This document shows, in pieces, positions 23,050-34,046 of a DNA stretch of 64,000 nt; within the stretch, counting starts at the first letter, position 1, and each line of letters starts with the position of its first letter. The stretch spans positions 10,589,395 through 10,653,394 of the forward strand of contig NC_090736.1 in assembly GCF_036898095.1 (NCBI RefSeq), given 5' to 3'. The DNA is from Palaemon carinicauda (Eukaryota > Arthropoda > Malacostraca > Decapoda > Palaemonidae). Below the pieces are notes generated by a model, which worked only from the letters and a program-made list of their open reading frames with translations, was not told where the DNA came from and searched no databases. The translations under genes were made by a program, and so were the position numbers.

Positions 23050-23937
23050 CCCAAATCGCAGACTTTCTCTTATATCTGAGAAGAGTTCGCTCCCTTTCCG
23101 CTCCCACGATCAAGGGCTACAGGAGCATGTTGGCTTCGGTCTTCCGGCATAGAGGCTTAGATCTTTCCAACAATAAAGATCTACAAGTCTTTTGAGACCT
23201 CTAAGGAACGTCGTTTGGCTACACCTGGATGGAATTTAGACGTGGTCCTAAGATTCCTCATGTCAGACAGGTTCGAGCCTTTACATTCAGCCTCCCTGAA
23301 GGATCTCACTCTTAAGACTCTTTTCCTGGTGTGCTTGGTCTCAGCTAAAAGAGTCAGTGAGCTTCATGCCTTCAGCAAGAACATCGGTTTTTCGACAGAA
23401 AAAGCCTCTTGTTCTCTTCAACTTGGTTTCCTAGCCAAGAATGAACTGCCTTCTCGTCCTTGGCCTAAATCTTTTGATATTCCTAACTTATCAAAGATCG
23501 TGGGCAACGAGTTAGAGAGAGCATTATGCCCCGTTAGAGCTCTTAAGTTCTATTTAGCTCGTACTAAGCCTTCAAGAGGTAAATCTGAAGCGTTATGGTG
23601 TTCGGTTAAGAAACCGTCCTTACCTATGTCAAAGAATGCTTTGTCTTATTTTATCAGATTGTTAATACGAGAAGCTCATTCACACTTGAGTGAGGAAGAC
23701 CGATCTTTGCTTAAGGTTAAGACGCACGAGATTAGAGCTATAGCAACTTCCGTGGCCTTTAAGCAAAATAGTTCTCTGCAAAGTATCATGGACGCGACCT
23801 TTTGGAGAAGCAAGTCAGTGTTCGCGTCATATTACTTGAAAGATGTCCAGACTCTTTACGAGGACTGCTACACACTGGGTCCATTCGTAGCAGCGAGTGC
23901 AGTAGTGGGTGAGGGCTCAACCACTACACTTCCCTAA
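22776..23937 (+). pseudogene. DIRS-2 tyrosine recombinase, 11-nt deletion
   Basis: Begins MAGRLSKKSSSKSRP in a frame overlapping the RNase H linker. The core-binding domain has RVYQSKWEIFRDWCKS, FLLYLRRVRSLSAPTIKGYR and LASVFRHRGLDL. Compared with DIRS-5, 11 nt are missing near 23188, breaking the frame before SFETSKERRL; the rest is open from 23215. Catalytic residues are all present: Arg in SAKRVSEL (23350), His and Arg in KTHEIRAIATSVAF (His at 23725) and Tyr in ASYYLKDV (23832). The C-terminus is GPFVAASAVVGEGS. It would insert the circular DNA by strand exchange. Inactive as it stands, but only by this deletion. Confidence 0.9.
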
Positions 23938-24336
23938 TTCCATATCCTTTTAATCTGTCTCTTGAAATGTTTTTAATATTGTTTTTTGGGTTGTACGGAA
24001 GGCTAAGAAGCCTTTCGCATCCTGGTTGATTTGGCGGGTGGTCAAAGTCATTTCTTGAGAGCGCCCAGATTAGGGGTTTGATGAGGTCCTGTTGTATGGG
24101 TTGCAGCCCTTGATACTTCAGCTCCTGGGAGTCTGTCAGCATCCTAAGAGGATCGCTGGGCTCCGTGAGGAAGACAGACTTAAAAGGCAGAGTAATCGTC
24201 TAAGTTGACTTCCTTACCAGGTACCTATTTATTTTGATTTTGTTATATTGATAACTGTCAAAATGAAAAAAAACTCTTAGCTTATACGCTGTAAACATAT
24301 TAACTCTGGTCTCTACCCACCTCCTTGGGTGTGAAT

Positions 24337-24430
24337 CAGCTATTATATATTCACCGGCTAAGTTTAATATTTAAAAATGATATTTTAATTATAAAATAAA
24401 TTTTTGAATATACTTACCCGGTGAATATAT
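24337..24430 (+). repeat. DIRS-2 internal complementary region
   Basis: 24337-24377 is the reverse complement of the left terminus (ttaaacttagccggtgaata region), and 24379-24430 is the reverse complement of the right terminus ('gggtaagtatattcaaaaat' region). The interval 23938-24336, after the recombinase, is non-coding and shared with DIRS-5 (36182-36577). Confidence 0.93.
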
Positions 24431-24473
24431 AAATTAAATGACCCTCCCTTCCTCCCCAATAGAGACGCAGCGG

Positions 24474-24676
24474 GACGAGAAGAATTGAAGGTTTTGTTTA
24501 CATTCGAGAGTGGTATCTGGCCGACAGTTGGCGCTGGTGGGCACACCCGCAACCTGCATAGCGATCGCTCGCGAGTTTTTTGAGTATGTTGTCTGTCGAG
24601 CCGCAGAGTTGCAGCTATTATATATTCACCGGGTAAGTATATTCAAAAATTTATTTTATAATTAAAATATCATTTT
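24474..24676 (-). repeat. DIRS-2 right inverted terminal repeat
   Basis: Reverse complement of 18151-18330, with an outer extension 'attttataattaaaatatca' that pairs with the ICR. It ends near 24676, followed by 'atagatgcag'. Confidence 0.93.
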
Positions 24677-25241
24677 ATAGATGCAGTTTGACGAGTGTTA
24701 ACTAAATTGATATGATGCCCGTACAGCATCTTTTAGCCAAGCTGAATAGAAGGTTGCAGGAGTTAGGTCTCCCCTACCATTGTTCAAGACCCATGTCTGA
24801 TATTTCAGGGTGGTCGTTTGACTGATCTTTCATTCTTCACTGGAAAAGTAATGTGGGTCTTTAATCATCATTCAAACTTGGCCACACTGCATAGTCACTG
24901 TTGTCAAATGAAAAAGTAATGGATTACTAAGAGGTGGGGGGGAAATACCTTGTAACTCGCCTGTGTCACTAATTAATTATCCTGTTACCAGCTTCAGGAG
25001 AAATGCTAATTCTCAAAATCTGTCATATATCAAGGGAAGAATCATATGTTGTCTGAAAATTCATGATGGGTCTCACATGGTTAAATTCCCGTATGGAGAT
25101 TCGGAGTGTATTTTCTTTAAATTGTTCTAGCTCAAGGATTTGTAATAAACATGTTACAGCAGTAATTCTATTTACTGATTGAAGATGATACTAGTTAGTG
25201 TGTGAGACTTTTCATTGAATGTAATTTTGATATAATTTCAG
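24677..25241 (+). other. Intron or upstream sequence before the first visible BTAF1 exon
   Basis: No repeat or ORF recognised. It ends in a polypyrimidine-poor acceptor, 'tataatttcag', at 25241. Confidence 0.6.
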
Positions 25242-25483
25242 GTTGGATAGGCTGTTTGTGCTGCTGGAGAATGGAGGCACAGGTGTTACAAGACAAGCAG
25301 CAGCTCAGCAGCTGGGGGAAGTGGTTCGACTCCATCCTCATGAACTTGGTTCTCTTCTCAATCGGGTCAAAGTATACCTTGGCTCAAAGTCTTGGGAGAC
25401 GAGAATTGCTGCTGGACAAGCAGTGGAAGCAATTGTTAAAAATGTGCCACAATGGGACCCTGAGCCTTCAAAAGTTCAAGAAG
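25242..25483 (+). CDS. BTAF1: BTAF1 exon a (N-terminal HEAT region)
   Basis: BTAF1/TAF172 is the metazoan Mot1: a Snf2-family ATPase that strips TATA-binding protein from DNA in the nucleus and so redistributes it among promoters. Its N-terminal HEAT repeats hold TBP. This exon encodes [35 protein letters not shown] and [19 protein letters not shown], close to the start of animal BTAF1 proteins. It opens with one base completing a split codon (the Arg before LDRL), so a short upstream exon carrying the initiator Met is required; I could not identify it. The acceptor is 'ttcag' at 25241 and the donor GTATAA at 25484. The exon ends in phase 1. The fused or partner genes of this pathway are not in the window. 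Confidence 0.95.
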
Positions 25484-25814
25484 GTATAATCATGTTATTT
25501 GACTGTATTGTACTGTAGGAATTTTATTGATGTATCAGTATGTAATTTTTTTTTTCAGATTGTTCATAAACCCAAGAAGTCTTATTTCAAAACATTCTTG
25601 TTTTGTTTGTCAGATACTCTATTAAAGTATGTATGATGTTCAATAGAAAATTTTAGATACTAATAGTCATTGTGTGGAACAAAAGCAGTTGCAAGAAAAT
25701 CTGCAAGCGTTCTCTAAGCAGTGTCAAACCATTGGATTTTGCTTTGATCTTAAGGAAGCAGGCAACAATGTCTGGTAGTAAGGCATAATTCAGAAACTAC
25801 AATATATAAAATGG

Positions 25815-27810
25815 GTTTGTTCCTACAAAAATACAAACCATGTCCTTTAGTAGGCGTATGACATCAGCAAAGCTGGAACAGCTTTTAAAATTGACGAGGT
25901 AGTTATAACTACTGATGGTTGGTGCAGGTAAGCTCCAACCACATGTTGGTTATCAAGATTAGCATTTTGACTTGGCTGCTAGCAGTGTGGGCATACTCTT
26001 GGTGCATCTCAGATTTTTTACTATTAGTTCTTTCTTTTTTCATTTTATAGTGGAAAAATACAAGGATATGATGTTGTGTTCGTGTACATCCGGTATGAAG
26101 TGTGGCAGGTTTATACCAAAGCAGCCATTTATCTCTATCATCTTTGTTCAATTTTGCAGGGGGCAGGGCTGTTCACAGTAATCTTATTGTTATGAGTGCA
26201 AGTCAGTGGAATCCCCATGTGACTGTATGACAATGTTGTTGACCTGAACCTAAGTAAGTTGGGCATCCTTGAGTATTATTGGTGCTTGTCACTTATTGGT
26301 GGGAGAAGATTTTGTCCTCTTTCAGTATTTCTGAGGTTGCCCCTGTGGTGAATGATATGACTCCTACTACACCTGTGGAGATACTGGCTGAAGGTGAAAG
26401 CACGTATCACCTCTTTCCACTGATCCTGTGTTTTCTGCTTTTGACGGCATGAGTTCTTGTGGAGAGAGACAAGACCGGAGGCTCAATCTTTTGAGCTCTT
26501 GCTTCTATTGCCATGGAAGCTTCTTTCGGGGGCAGCCTCCATACAGCTTCCTGGCTCGACCAGAGGTCCGGGTTAGTTGCCTACATCGCCATTACTGCAG
26601 ATTAGTTAAATTCTGAGATGCTGCCAAAGTACAGGAAGTTTGTTCTTCGTTCTGTCTGATGGAGGAAGTGACCTTCATGACACAGCAGTCAGCCAAGAAA
26701 TGGGCCAACTGGGATTGAAGAGTAGGGAGGCATTCACATCTCAATTCATTAGCCAAGTTTTTTAGGAGGCGTTGTGGCGTTGAAGAACTTCTTGATTCTG
26801 GAGGCTACGTATGTTTCCTCAGAAAGACAAAGGCAACTGGGGAGAAATAAAGAAGGCTAGTTATGACTTCCTCATCCACTTAGCAGTTATTTTTAGGAGT
26901 CAAGGCCCTCAACGATATCAAGATCGCTTTTGAAGAAAGCTCAGGCTAACTTCTCCTAGCTTTGCTTGGTTCGGAAGGGCGTTACATGTGAGAAGGAATG
27001 GAGAAGGGGAAACTGAAGTTGGTAGTCACCTTCTCTAATGGCTAAGTGAGATGGTTGTGATGCCTGTCATACCACTGAAATGGAACAGAGCAGTGGGCTT
27101 TGGAAGTCCTTCAAAACAGATACAAGCTACCCTTCAAAGTCCTTTGACTTTCCCTCACTTGCACACCAATTGCATCTGAGTTTCTTGTGAAATCACTAAA
27201 AGTTCTGCCTTCTACAGGAAGAGTGAAACTGGCGGAGAAAAATGTGCTCAAGGCCTTTCAGGATGGATCTTCGGGTTCTACAAATCGACTAATCCCGTTG
27301 GAGGAGTCGACTGAAGCTAGAGACCAGTTGCAGTATTTTCCTCTCTTCTCTTAACCAGTTTGTTCAGCAAACCAGTTTCAGGATGGAGATGGTATGAACT
27401 GTACTGACTTCCATCAAAGAATAAAACTTCATAATTTTAAGACTTGTGTTTTGGACTGTGCACTGCCACCTAGGTGCTCATGCAATTGTCAACTATGGTG
27501 TCTTTTTAATTATCTCTATGATTGGTTAATCCTGTCTTCCTCTGAGAGGCAGTTTTTCTATACTGTACAATTCTTAGTTCTTCAAATTACACTTCCTGCC
27601 TCAATCACCCTTGAAGTCCCAGATCTGAAGGTCAAAAGTGCTAGTCTTGATGACTGGAAGATGGTTAGGGCTTCCCTTGCTCTACCAGTCATTAATTGTA
27701 AGTACCTCATTAATTTTCATTGGCCATTCAACCTTTATAGAAGTCTTACCCCTATTAAAGGACTCAGGTTTCTATAGCAAGGATAAATACAAATTACTTA
27801 AAGATTTCCA
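25815..27810 (+). mobile_element. DIRS-3: deleted DIRS element in a BTAF1 intron
   Basis: The left end 'gtttgttcctacaaaaatac' and the right end, near 27765-27810 ('ggactcaggtttctatagca'), are inverted relatives over roughly 130 bp. Inside, 26420-27130 resembles DIRS gag. The region 27190-27560 is decayed RT: a VLKAFQDGSS-like segment, SLNQFVQQTSFRME in shifted frames, and YLYDWLILSSS where YLDDWL is expected. RNase H, recombinase and ICR are missing. Sense orientation relative to BTAF1. Confidence 0.65.
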
Positions 27811-28489
27811 ATAATTTTGGTAGTATGCTTAGGTTCATTTATTTTATTTTACTAGATACCTGTGCATAAAAGTAAGTTTTGAGAGCATACTAGCTAGTGT
27901 TTTTTGTACAAGGGAAGGAAATTCAACAGGGAAGTATTTTTTGTGTTACATGTCTTGAAAGAAGCTGGTAACTTTGTGATAATGTGAACCATCATCATCT
28001 ATGCCTTTTTCAAATGAGATTGAAACACCTTGTCAACTATGTCTCTCTTAAGAGGCTGAAAATCTTGAAAATTAGTTATCCTCTTGTACCACCCTGGACT
28101 ATGCCTGAAATTTCATTGTGTACAAAATCCCTCACTCCCATAGAAAAGGTTATTAAAATAATTTAAAACTATTTGTGGATTGCTCCAAGTTAAGAGTATA
28201 GGTTGGATGTGTTGTAATCCACAAGGATTGATACCCGACTGGCATCTCTTTATCGTTGGTGAAGGCTCTGGAGCTTGTTTTTAACATTACTTTGACCCCA
28301 ATATTGCATTAGATGCTCTAAAGATTCTTATAGTTTTTACCCATTACAGTACTTCAAATAGTTCAAGAATGGCTCTTTCACATTAAAATGTTTTACAGGA
28401 CAAGCTATTTGATTGTTTATTCATCACTGCACCATGATTTTGTTCTCTCATTGCTGATGTACAACATTTTTCTGTTTCTTTCGCTGCAG

Positions 28490-28630
28490 ATTGGGAGGAG
28501 AACGATCCATGCAAAAGTCAATTAGGTCGGTTGTCTCTAGAATCTCTTGATATTAATCGTGTCCTTGAAAGTGGCTCATATCTTATGGCTGCAGATGAAA
28601 AGTCTTTTGAATTGTCCGAAGAAAATGTTT
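28490..28630 (+). CDS. BTAF1: BTAF1 exon b
   Basis: Encodes DWEENDPCKSQLGRLSLESL, then DINRVLESGSYLMAADEKS and FELSEENV. The RVLESGSYLMA stretch corresponds to the segment of BTAF1 after the first HEAT repeats that in human reads RLLQHGASLLG. The acceptor is 'cgctgcag' at 28489 and the donor GTAAGT at 28631. Entry is in phase 1 from exon a, and one T carries over to form a Tyr codon with exon c. The donor lies inside a 23-bp tandem duplication. Confidence 0.92.
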
Positions 28631-28669
28631 GTAAGTGTTTTAATCGAATGTTTGTAAGTGTTTTAATCA
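28625..28669 (+). repeat. Tandem duplication of a BTAF1 5' splice site
   Basis: 'atgtttgtaagtgttttaat' occurs at 28625 and again at 28648 (period 23), giving two GTAAGT donors, at 28631 and 28654. Only the first keeps frame with exon c. Use of the second adds 23 nt and leads to a stop a few codons into exon c. Confidence 0.9.
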
Positions 28670-28890
28670 TTTTTTGAAATACTGTACAGTATATATATAT
28701 ATTTGTTGGAAAATATGTCAAATACTATATTTTTTTATAATTGTGTTGGGAACAAATTATTTTTTATTCATATTTTTGTAAAGGGAATTTATATGTTGTG
28801 AACTTCAAATGCTTTTGTAAAATTGAAAAGTAAGTCTTCGGAATTTTTGAGTAGATGGGTTGTCTGCATTTTATCATTTCTGTTTCTTAG

Positions 28891-29054
28891 ATGTTGATCC
28901 AGTTACACGGATAGCTCATCAGAGGAACCTCATTAACAAACGCCTAGGACTTGATGTAGCTGAAGCTATTGGAGTCGATACAAGTAACATTTTCTCTAAT
29001 GAAGATTTAGCAGATTGCAATGTGGGGAAAGTATCAGATGTTACTCAAGAAAGG
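28891..29054 (+). CDS. BTAF1: BTAF1 exon c
   Basis: Encodes VDPVTRIAHQRNLINKRLGL, then DVAEAIGVDTSNIFSNEDLA and DCNVGKVSDVTQER. The VDP...RIA.QR..L...LGL..AEAIG pattern is characteristic of the BTAF1 N-terminal linker. The acceptor is 'tttcttag' at 28890 and the donor GTAAGA at 29055. It leaves in phase 0. The intron before it is short (260 bp) and free of transposons. Confidence 0.95.
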
Positions 29055-29676
29055 GTAAGAAAATTGCTTGAATTCTAAATTGGTATTGTAGGAGCATCTT
29101 TACTGATATTGTACAATATTTCCTTGCTGGCCTTTGTTGTGTTGATGCAAAGGAAGAAATCAAATTGTGTAAGCTTTTGTTGCTTGTGAATGTGGAGAGA
29201 CTTAAATGTCTAAAACCGAGTAAGAAACAGCTGAAAAAATTTTGATACCCCATTCAAAAATTGGTGCGACTCAGTCTCTATAGTAGTTGGAAATTTGTCT
29301 TTTATTACAGAATTTAACTTAAAAAGCAGTTTCATATCAAATTATTCATTATTTTAAAGTGAATTTATTTTCTATGTAATAAGTGGAGTATATTGTGTCT
29401 AGTATGGAAGCATGCTGCCGCCTTTTGTAAATATACGATTGCATATGTAATGCCTAATACTGTACAGTAAAATTTCAAGGGGGTCTGAAATCTTACCCCA
29501 TTTAAAGTGCAGTAATTATTGGCATTTAATTCAGATTGTTCTTATGAACTGATAATGCTTCAAGTAGCCTTTTCTTAAGCTTTCAAGGTGTATTGTACTA
29601 TTGAGTTTAGTTCTTAAGGAAGCCTGGTATAATTATAAACTTTACTAGCTCCATTTTTCTTGTTCTGGGTTTCTAG

Positions 29677-29808
29677 GATTCCATCCTGAATATTGTAAAG
29701 GAAAAATTCAAATCCCCAGCGATGGCATTAAGTTCACGTGAAAGGAATCGAGCACGGAGGAAAGCTAAACTCCTCATCAAACAAAAATCTGTTGATATGT
29801 CAGAATGT
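29677..29808 (+). CDS. BTAF1: BTAF1 exon d
   Basis: Encodes DSILNIVKEKFKSPAMALSS, then RERNRARRKAKLLIKQKSVD and MSEC. The SxRxRNRARRKAKLLxKQ cluster matches the basic, nuclear-localisation-like stretch of BTAF1 (SNRQKNKAKRMAKL in human, from memory). The acceptor is 'tttctag' at 29676 and the donor GTAAGT at 29809. Phase 0 at both sides. Confidence 0.92.
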
Positions 29809-30420
29809 GTAAGTACTGTATTTGCTCATTTTGTTTTGCACCCATAAATGTTTGGTTTTCAAGAAAATTATTTTAGGTAAGTGTCTTTATATTTTTTCCT
29901 ACACGTTTACAAACCACCTGTCCTTTGAATTAGGGATATTCCTTTAACGGCACGAGTGGCCATTGAATTATTAACAAGGGTATTATTTAACAGTGAGTGG
30001 TGGGAGGAGAATGCCCAACTTACAAACTTTTGCTGAATAGCCACATTAGTCTTTGGCCGCGGCAGGCACAGGCCTGCTTCCATTCCCCTCTTTTGACTGT
30101 TGTATCTTTTATTGCATTCATTTATGATTAGTGTTGTTTTTGTAAGTGCTCTTGCTTGTAAGATAAAGTGCATTGAAAGTTAATCATGTTGTGAAGTGAA
30201 TTTTGATATATGAGGATACAAACCTTTGAAACTCTCATTTGGTGTGTACCTTTTTGAAGGGGTGACAGTAACCAGCTGTGTCTTGTGGATTATTGTTCTC
30301 ACTCCTCTGATCAGGAAGTCTAATTAGTTTCTGCCTTGTTTTGGCCATAGATATGTACATACTCTAAGGATTTTGGAGGTGCAGGACTCCTCTCATTTTA
30401 ATGATTTTTATAATGACAAT

Positions 30421-30593
30421 TTTTCAATATTTAACTTAGCCGGTGATTATATAGCTGCAACTCTGTTGCCCGACAGACAACTCTACGGTAAAAACTCGCC
30501 AGCGATCGTTACACAGGTTGCGGGTGTGCCCAACAGCGCCATCTGTCGTTCAGATACCCAGTACTCAATGTAAACAAAGACTCAATTTTCTCT
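30421..30593 (+). repeat. DIRS-5 left inverted terminal repeat
   Basis: 'aacttagccggtgattatat' and 'gttgcgggtgtgcccaacag' recur inverted at 36712-36908; the inner block 'tgtaaacaaagactcaattt' marks its inner limit. Confidence 0.9.
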
Positions 30594-30770
30594 CTGTCGA
30601 GCTATCGACAAGACGTACTTACTCGCTGTTGCTAAACTGGAGTTTTTCACATCTATTTGGTGAAGTACTATATTCTAGTTTTGAGCTTTCGCTATGCAGG
30701 TGTTTTATCTTCATCTTAAATCTTGAACTCGCTTTGGATAGATTTAATTATGGTGACAAAGAGAGTATGG

Positions 30771-33700
30771 ACTTTCTTTCACTTTTAAATGGCCGACCCT
30801 TCCCTTAGACGGAAGTGTGTTTAGGCTTTTAGTATTATCTTATCACGTTATAGATTTTCCTCTATATATTTTATATCTCTCCGCCTTTATTAGGCCTCTT
30901 CGATTAACTTTCCATTTATTATAAACATATAAAAATAAATTTTAATGTTTTGTTTATATGCGACTTTTCCTGAGAGTAGGCGGTCCTAACTTGGAAACCG
31001 AAGTTAATCAACGTTGAGCCCTTTATATCGTAATTAGCTTTTAAAGAGCTAAGGATTTAAAACTTTTTAAATGTAATATTTTATGAAAGAATTTCTTTGA
31101 TAGTCTTCGTACTGTTTTCAAAGATGAACTAACGTTTAGTTTTTTTATGCTACGCAGTTGTTGACGTTCAGGACGTTCAACATGCGCTCTATCGTTACGA
31201 TAGAGAGAGAGTGTATCACGGTTTCACTTTGCAGTAAGAGTAAATCGATTCTGACGTTTTGTTAATTCTTTCTTAGCTTAAATGTTTTAAATTCTATTTT
31301 AAAGGAACTTTTTATTTGAAAAACCTTTCAGTTTTTTCCTTTAGTCAAATAACATGTTTTTTTGACGAAATATAATTGGGCTCTTCTCTTAGGTGCGAAA
31401 TCAAGAGAGAAAGAGAGAGAGAGATAGAGACGGAGGGAGAGAGAGGAGAGAAAACGTTCCGTTCAAGCGGGTAACGTTGTTCTCGAGTTACTCTCGTCCC
31501 TAGTCGCTGTACGGGGAGGAAGGATAAAACTTTTTTAGTTTTTTATTCTCGTCCCCAGGCTATGTGCGGTGAGAGATTGAAAACGTAGTTATATGAACTA
31601 GTGTTTAGTCTCTTTCCCAGCCACTGATTTTTTTATCTTAAAATATGTTTTCTGTTTTTTGCTGGTATTAATGAGCTTGCATTATACGACTGATTTCGCA
31701 ATTACTACCTTTTGATGAAGGGTAGAATTGCGTGTTTCAGGTAGAAATCAGTAAAAGTTTCGATTTCAGTGAAATAAGTGCAAAACAGAAAATCGAAGTG
31801 ATAAAGTGATATGCGCAAAGTGTTACAGTGTTGCGTCCGAGGGTTCGTCTGTTCGTGCCTGTCGTTCACCTAGTCCGGGACCTCTTGCATGCTCCCAAGC
31901 CCAGGGGAGAAGTAATGTCAAACGACTTATGGGTTCGAGAGGCCTTGATCAACGAACAGACGTTTTCCCTCTATGGTATCGGGTGTATCTTACCAAGATC
32001 TCCCCTACCATAAGACGAGAGAGACGTTGTTTCTCCTCGTCATCCGAAGGCTTTTCGCATAAGAAACCTGTCACAAGGTTTCGAAGCCCTTAAGCGAAAG
32101 TCAGTCCTTTCAGGACAGGTCCAGCGTCCTGGTTACAACCATTAGGACAGTTCTGACCCTATGCAGTCATCGGATAACTGCTCGCCGCCTAACAAAAGCG
32201 TAACACAGACTCCGAGAGTCTTTTTTTGTTAGCAAAGTGTTGCGGTCACAGACGTTACCCTCGTCTCTTACCACAACCATTTCCGTTGATCCTTAATGGG
32301 TTGTATGGCAAGACATGCAGTATATGCTTGCCTCCCTTATGGAAGACTATTCTGCCGATTAGTCCGTTGAGTCTAGCCGTTTATCTCATCGATATCCTGG
32401 CTTTCAGCCAACCTAACGTTCCTTTGTGCTTACTGTTGACGTTGGCGTAGCTTAGTCACGTCAGTCAGGTTGTTGAGAACCACACTCGATGCGGTCTCGT
32501 GTGGTTTTTCAGCCGCATTTGGACGTTAGGCCACTTGCTGATGCTCCTGTTGACGTTCAAGACGTTCACTAACAATCGGAGTTGACTTGTTTTGACGTTG
32601 TGCGTCAACCTCCGCATTCTAGAGTTGTTTTGACTGCTCAGTCTAGGCAGTCAAAGCAGTCTCGAGTGGACGCTGTGCGTCCTCACGCACCTGTTGTGGT
32701 TGACAGTTCAGTTGTTGACAGTTCACAGACTGTCAAGCAGTTACATGACGTTGCGTTCTGGTCCGCTACTCATGCACCAGTGAGTGTGGACTCTGCTTGT
32801 AAAGCATTGCCACCACGGTAGGTCTCTCCCTTGCTTGAGACTCAGCTTTTATCGGACAAGGTTCCTGTAGATGAGGAAGTTGCTGTTCCCCCTCCTACTG
32901 ATATTCCCTTGAGGACTCTGTCAGATGGAGAGGAGCCTAAAGCTGCTTAGCCCCCTATGGACTTTAATTAAATCATGATGATTTTTTTAAGGATCTTTGT
33001 CCGGATCTTTTTGTAACTGCTGCTCCTCGTTCGCCTAAACGTCAGAGCTTACACTAGGCCTAGCTACTTCGAAGCCGTTGTTTTTAAGCTAGTGCTCTCT
33101 CGCTCTCCTAGAGAGCTTTACGTTGGCTAGGCGACTGGTTTTTCACCAGGAGGAGTTTGGGGGATACAGCCTTTGCTTTCCCTTCTTTTAAACTGGTTTA
33201 TAGAGCGAGAGTCTGATATGACACGAGAGAAGTTCTCGGCTTGGGAGTTCATGCCTCTGCCCAAATAGACTTCTCAATTCTCGTAGACTCTCCCTGGCGC
33301 CTGGCCAGGAGACGCTCCAAGTTTTTTACAGGTCAACTTCACAGCTGTTTTCGAGCTTTTGAAGTTTTGCTGTACAATTATGTCATGCATAACAAGGCTT
33401 TCAGGGATGGTAAGCGGTACCTCCTCAGTCGCTAACCCCGTCTGTTGCCGCACCTGCTCCCGTAGACCCTAAATGGGCTTTGCTGCAAGACATGCAGTCC
33501 AAGCTTGCGTCCTTGATAGAGGACTTTAATGCGGAGAAGGTTGCTACTGAACCTTCTGGCCAACAACCTTCCAACCGGTCGGTTGTGCGCCCTGTTGACG
33601 CTGAGGTAACCTACTCGCGTCTGCCAGTTGAGGTGGTTCCTCCACCGATGCGACCCAGTGTGGGTTGCCAGCCGCACGTTGATGTTAAGCGACGCTCGGA

Positions 33701-34046
33701 GGTGGTTGTTGACGTTCAGGACGTTCAACAACCAGCAGAGGTGACTTGTTTTGACGCAGTGCGTCAACCTCAGCAACCCAGTAGGGTGTTGACTGCACAA
33801 CCCAGACGGTCTAGACAGTCTCGGGTTGACGCTGTGCTTTCTCGCGCACCCATGGTTGTTGACAGTTCACAGACTGTGCAGCAGTTCCATGATGTTGCAT
33901 GCGGCTCCGTCACGCATGCACCAGTGCGACCGGACTCAGCGAGCCAGACGTTGCCCACTCCGTTGCCGTTTCCTCATCAGTTTTCGGATGAGGAACCCTC
34001 TGATGAGGACGTTGCTGAACAACAAGACGATCAGCCCCCAGAATAG
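30771..34046 (+). pseudogene. DIRS-5 gag, rearranged and partly duplicated
   Basis: It begins like DIRS-2 gag (MADPS at about 30790), then departs into 30817-31790, AT-rich DNA with GA-rich patches and no gag similarity. Gag homology resumes near 31790 and runs, with many stops, to about 33410 (matching DIRS-2 18990-20600). From 33427 to 34035 the middle of gag starts again (matching DIRS-2 19410-20030), now with a 188-codon open frame (WALLQDMQSKLASLIEDF). The two copies differ greatly in decay. At 34035 the sequence jumps to the RT C-terminus. Confidence 0.8.

Larger units (their letters stand above)
18151..24676 (+). mobile_element. DIRS-2: near-intact DIRS-type retrotransposon
   Basis: This 6.5-kb element has ITRs 18151-18330 and 24474-24676, an ICR at 24337-24430, and three overlapping frames: gag (18529-20991), RT/RNase H (20903-23049) and tyrosine recombinase (22776-23937). 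Only two indels break coding capacity: a 1-nt loss near 22311 and an 11-nt loss near 23188, both judged against DIRS-5. It is the youngest-looking DIRS copy in the window. It lies upstream of the first visible BTAF1 exon, in either the unseen first intron or intergenic DNA. Confidence 0.93.
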
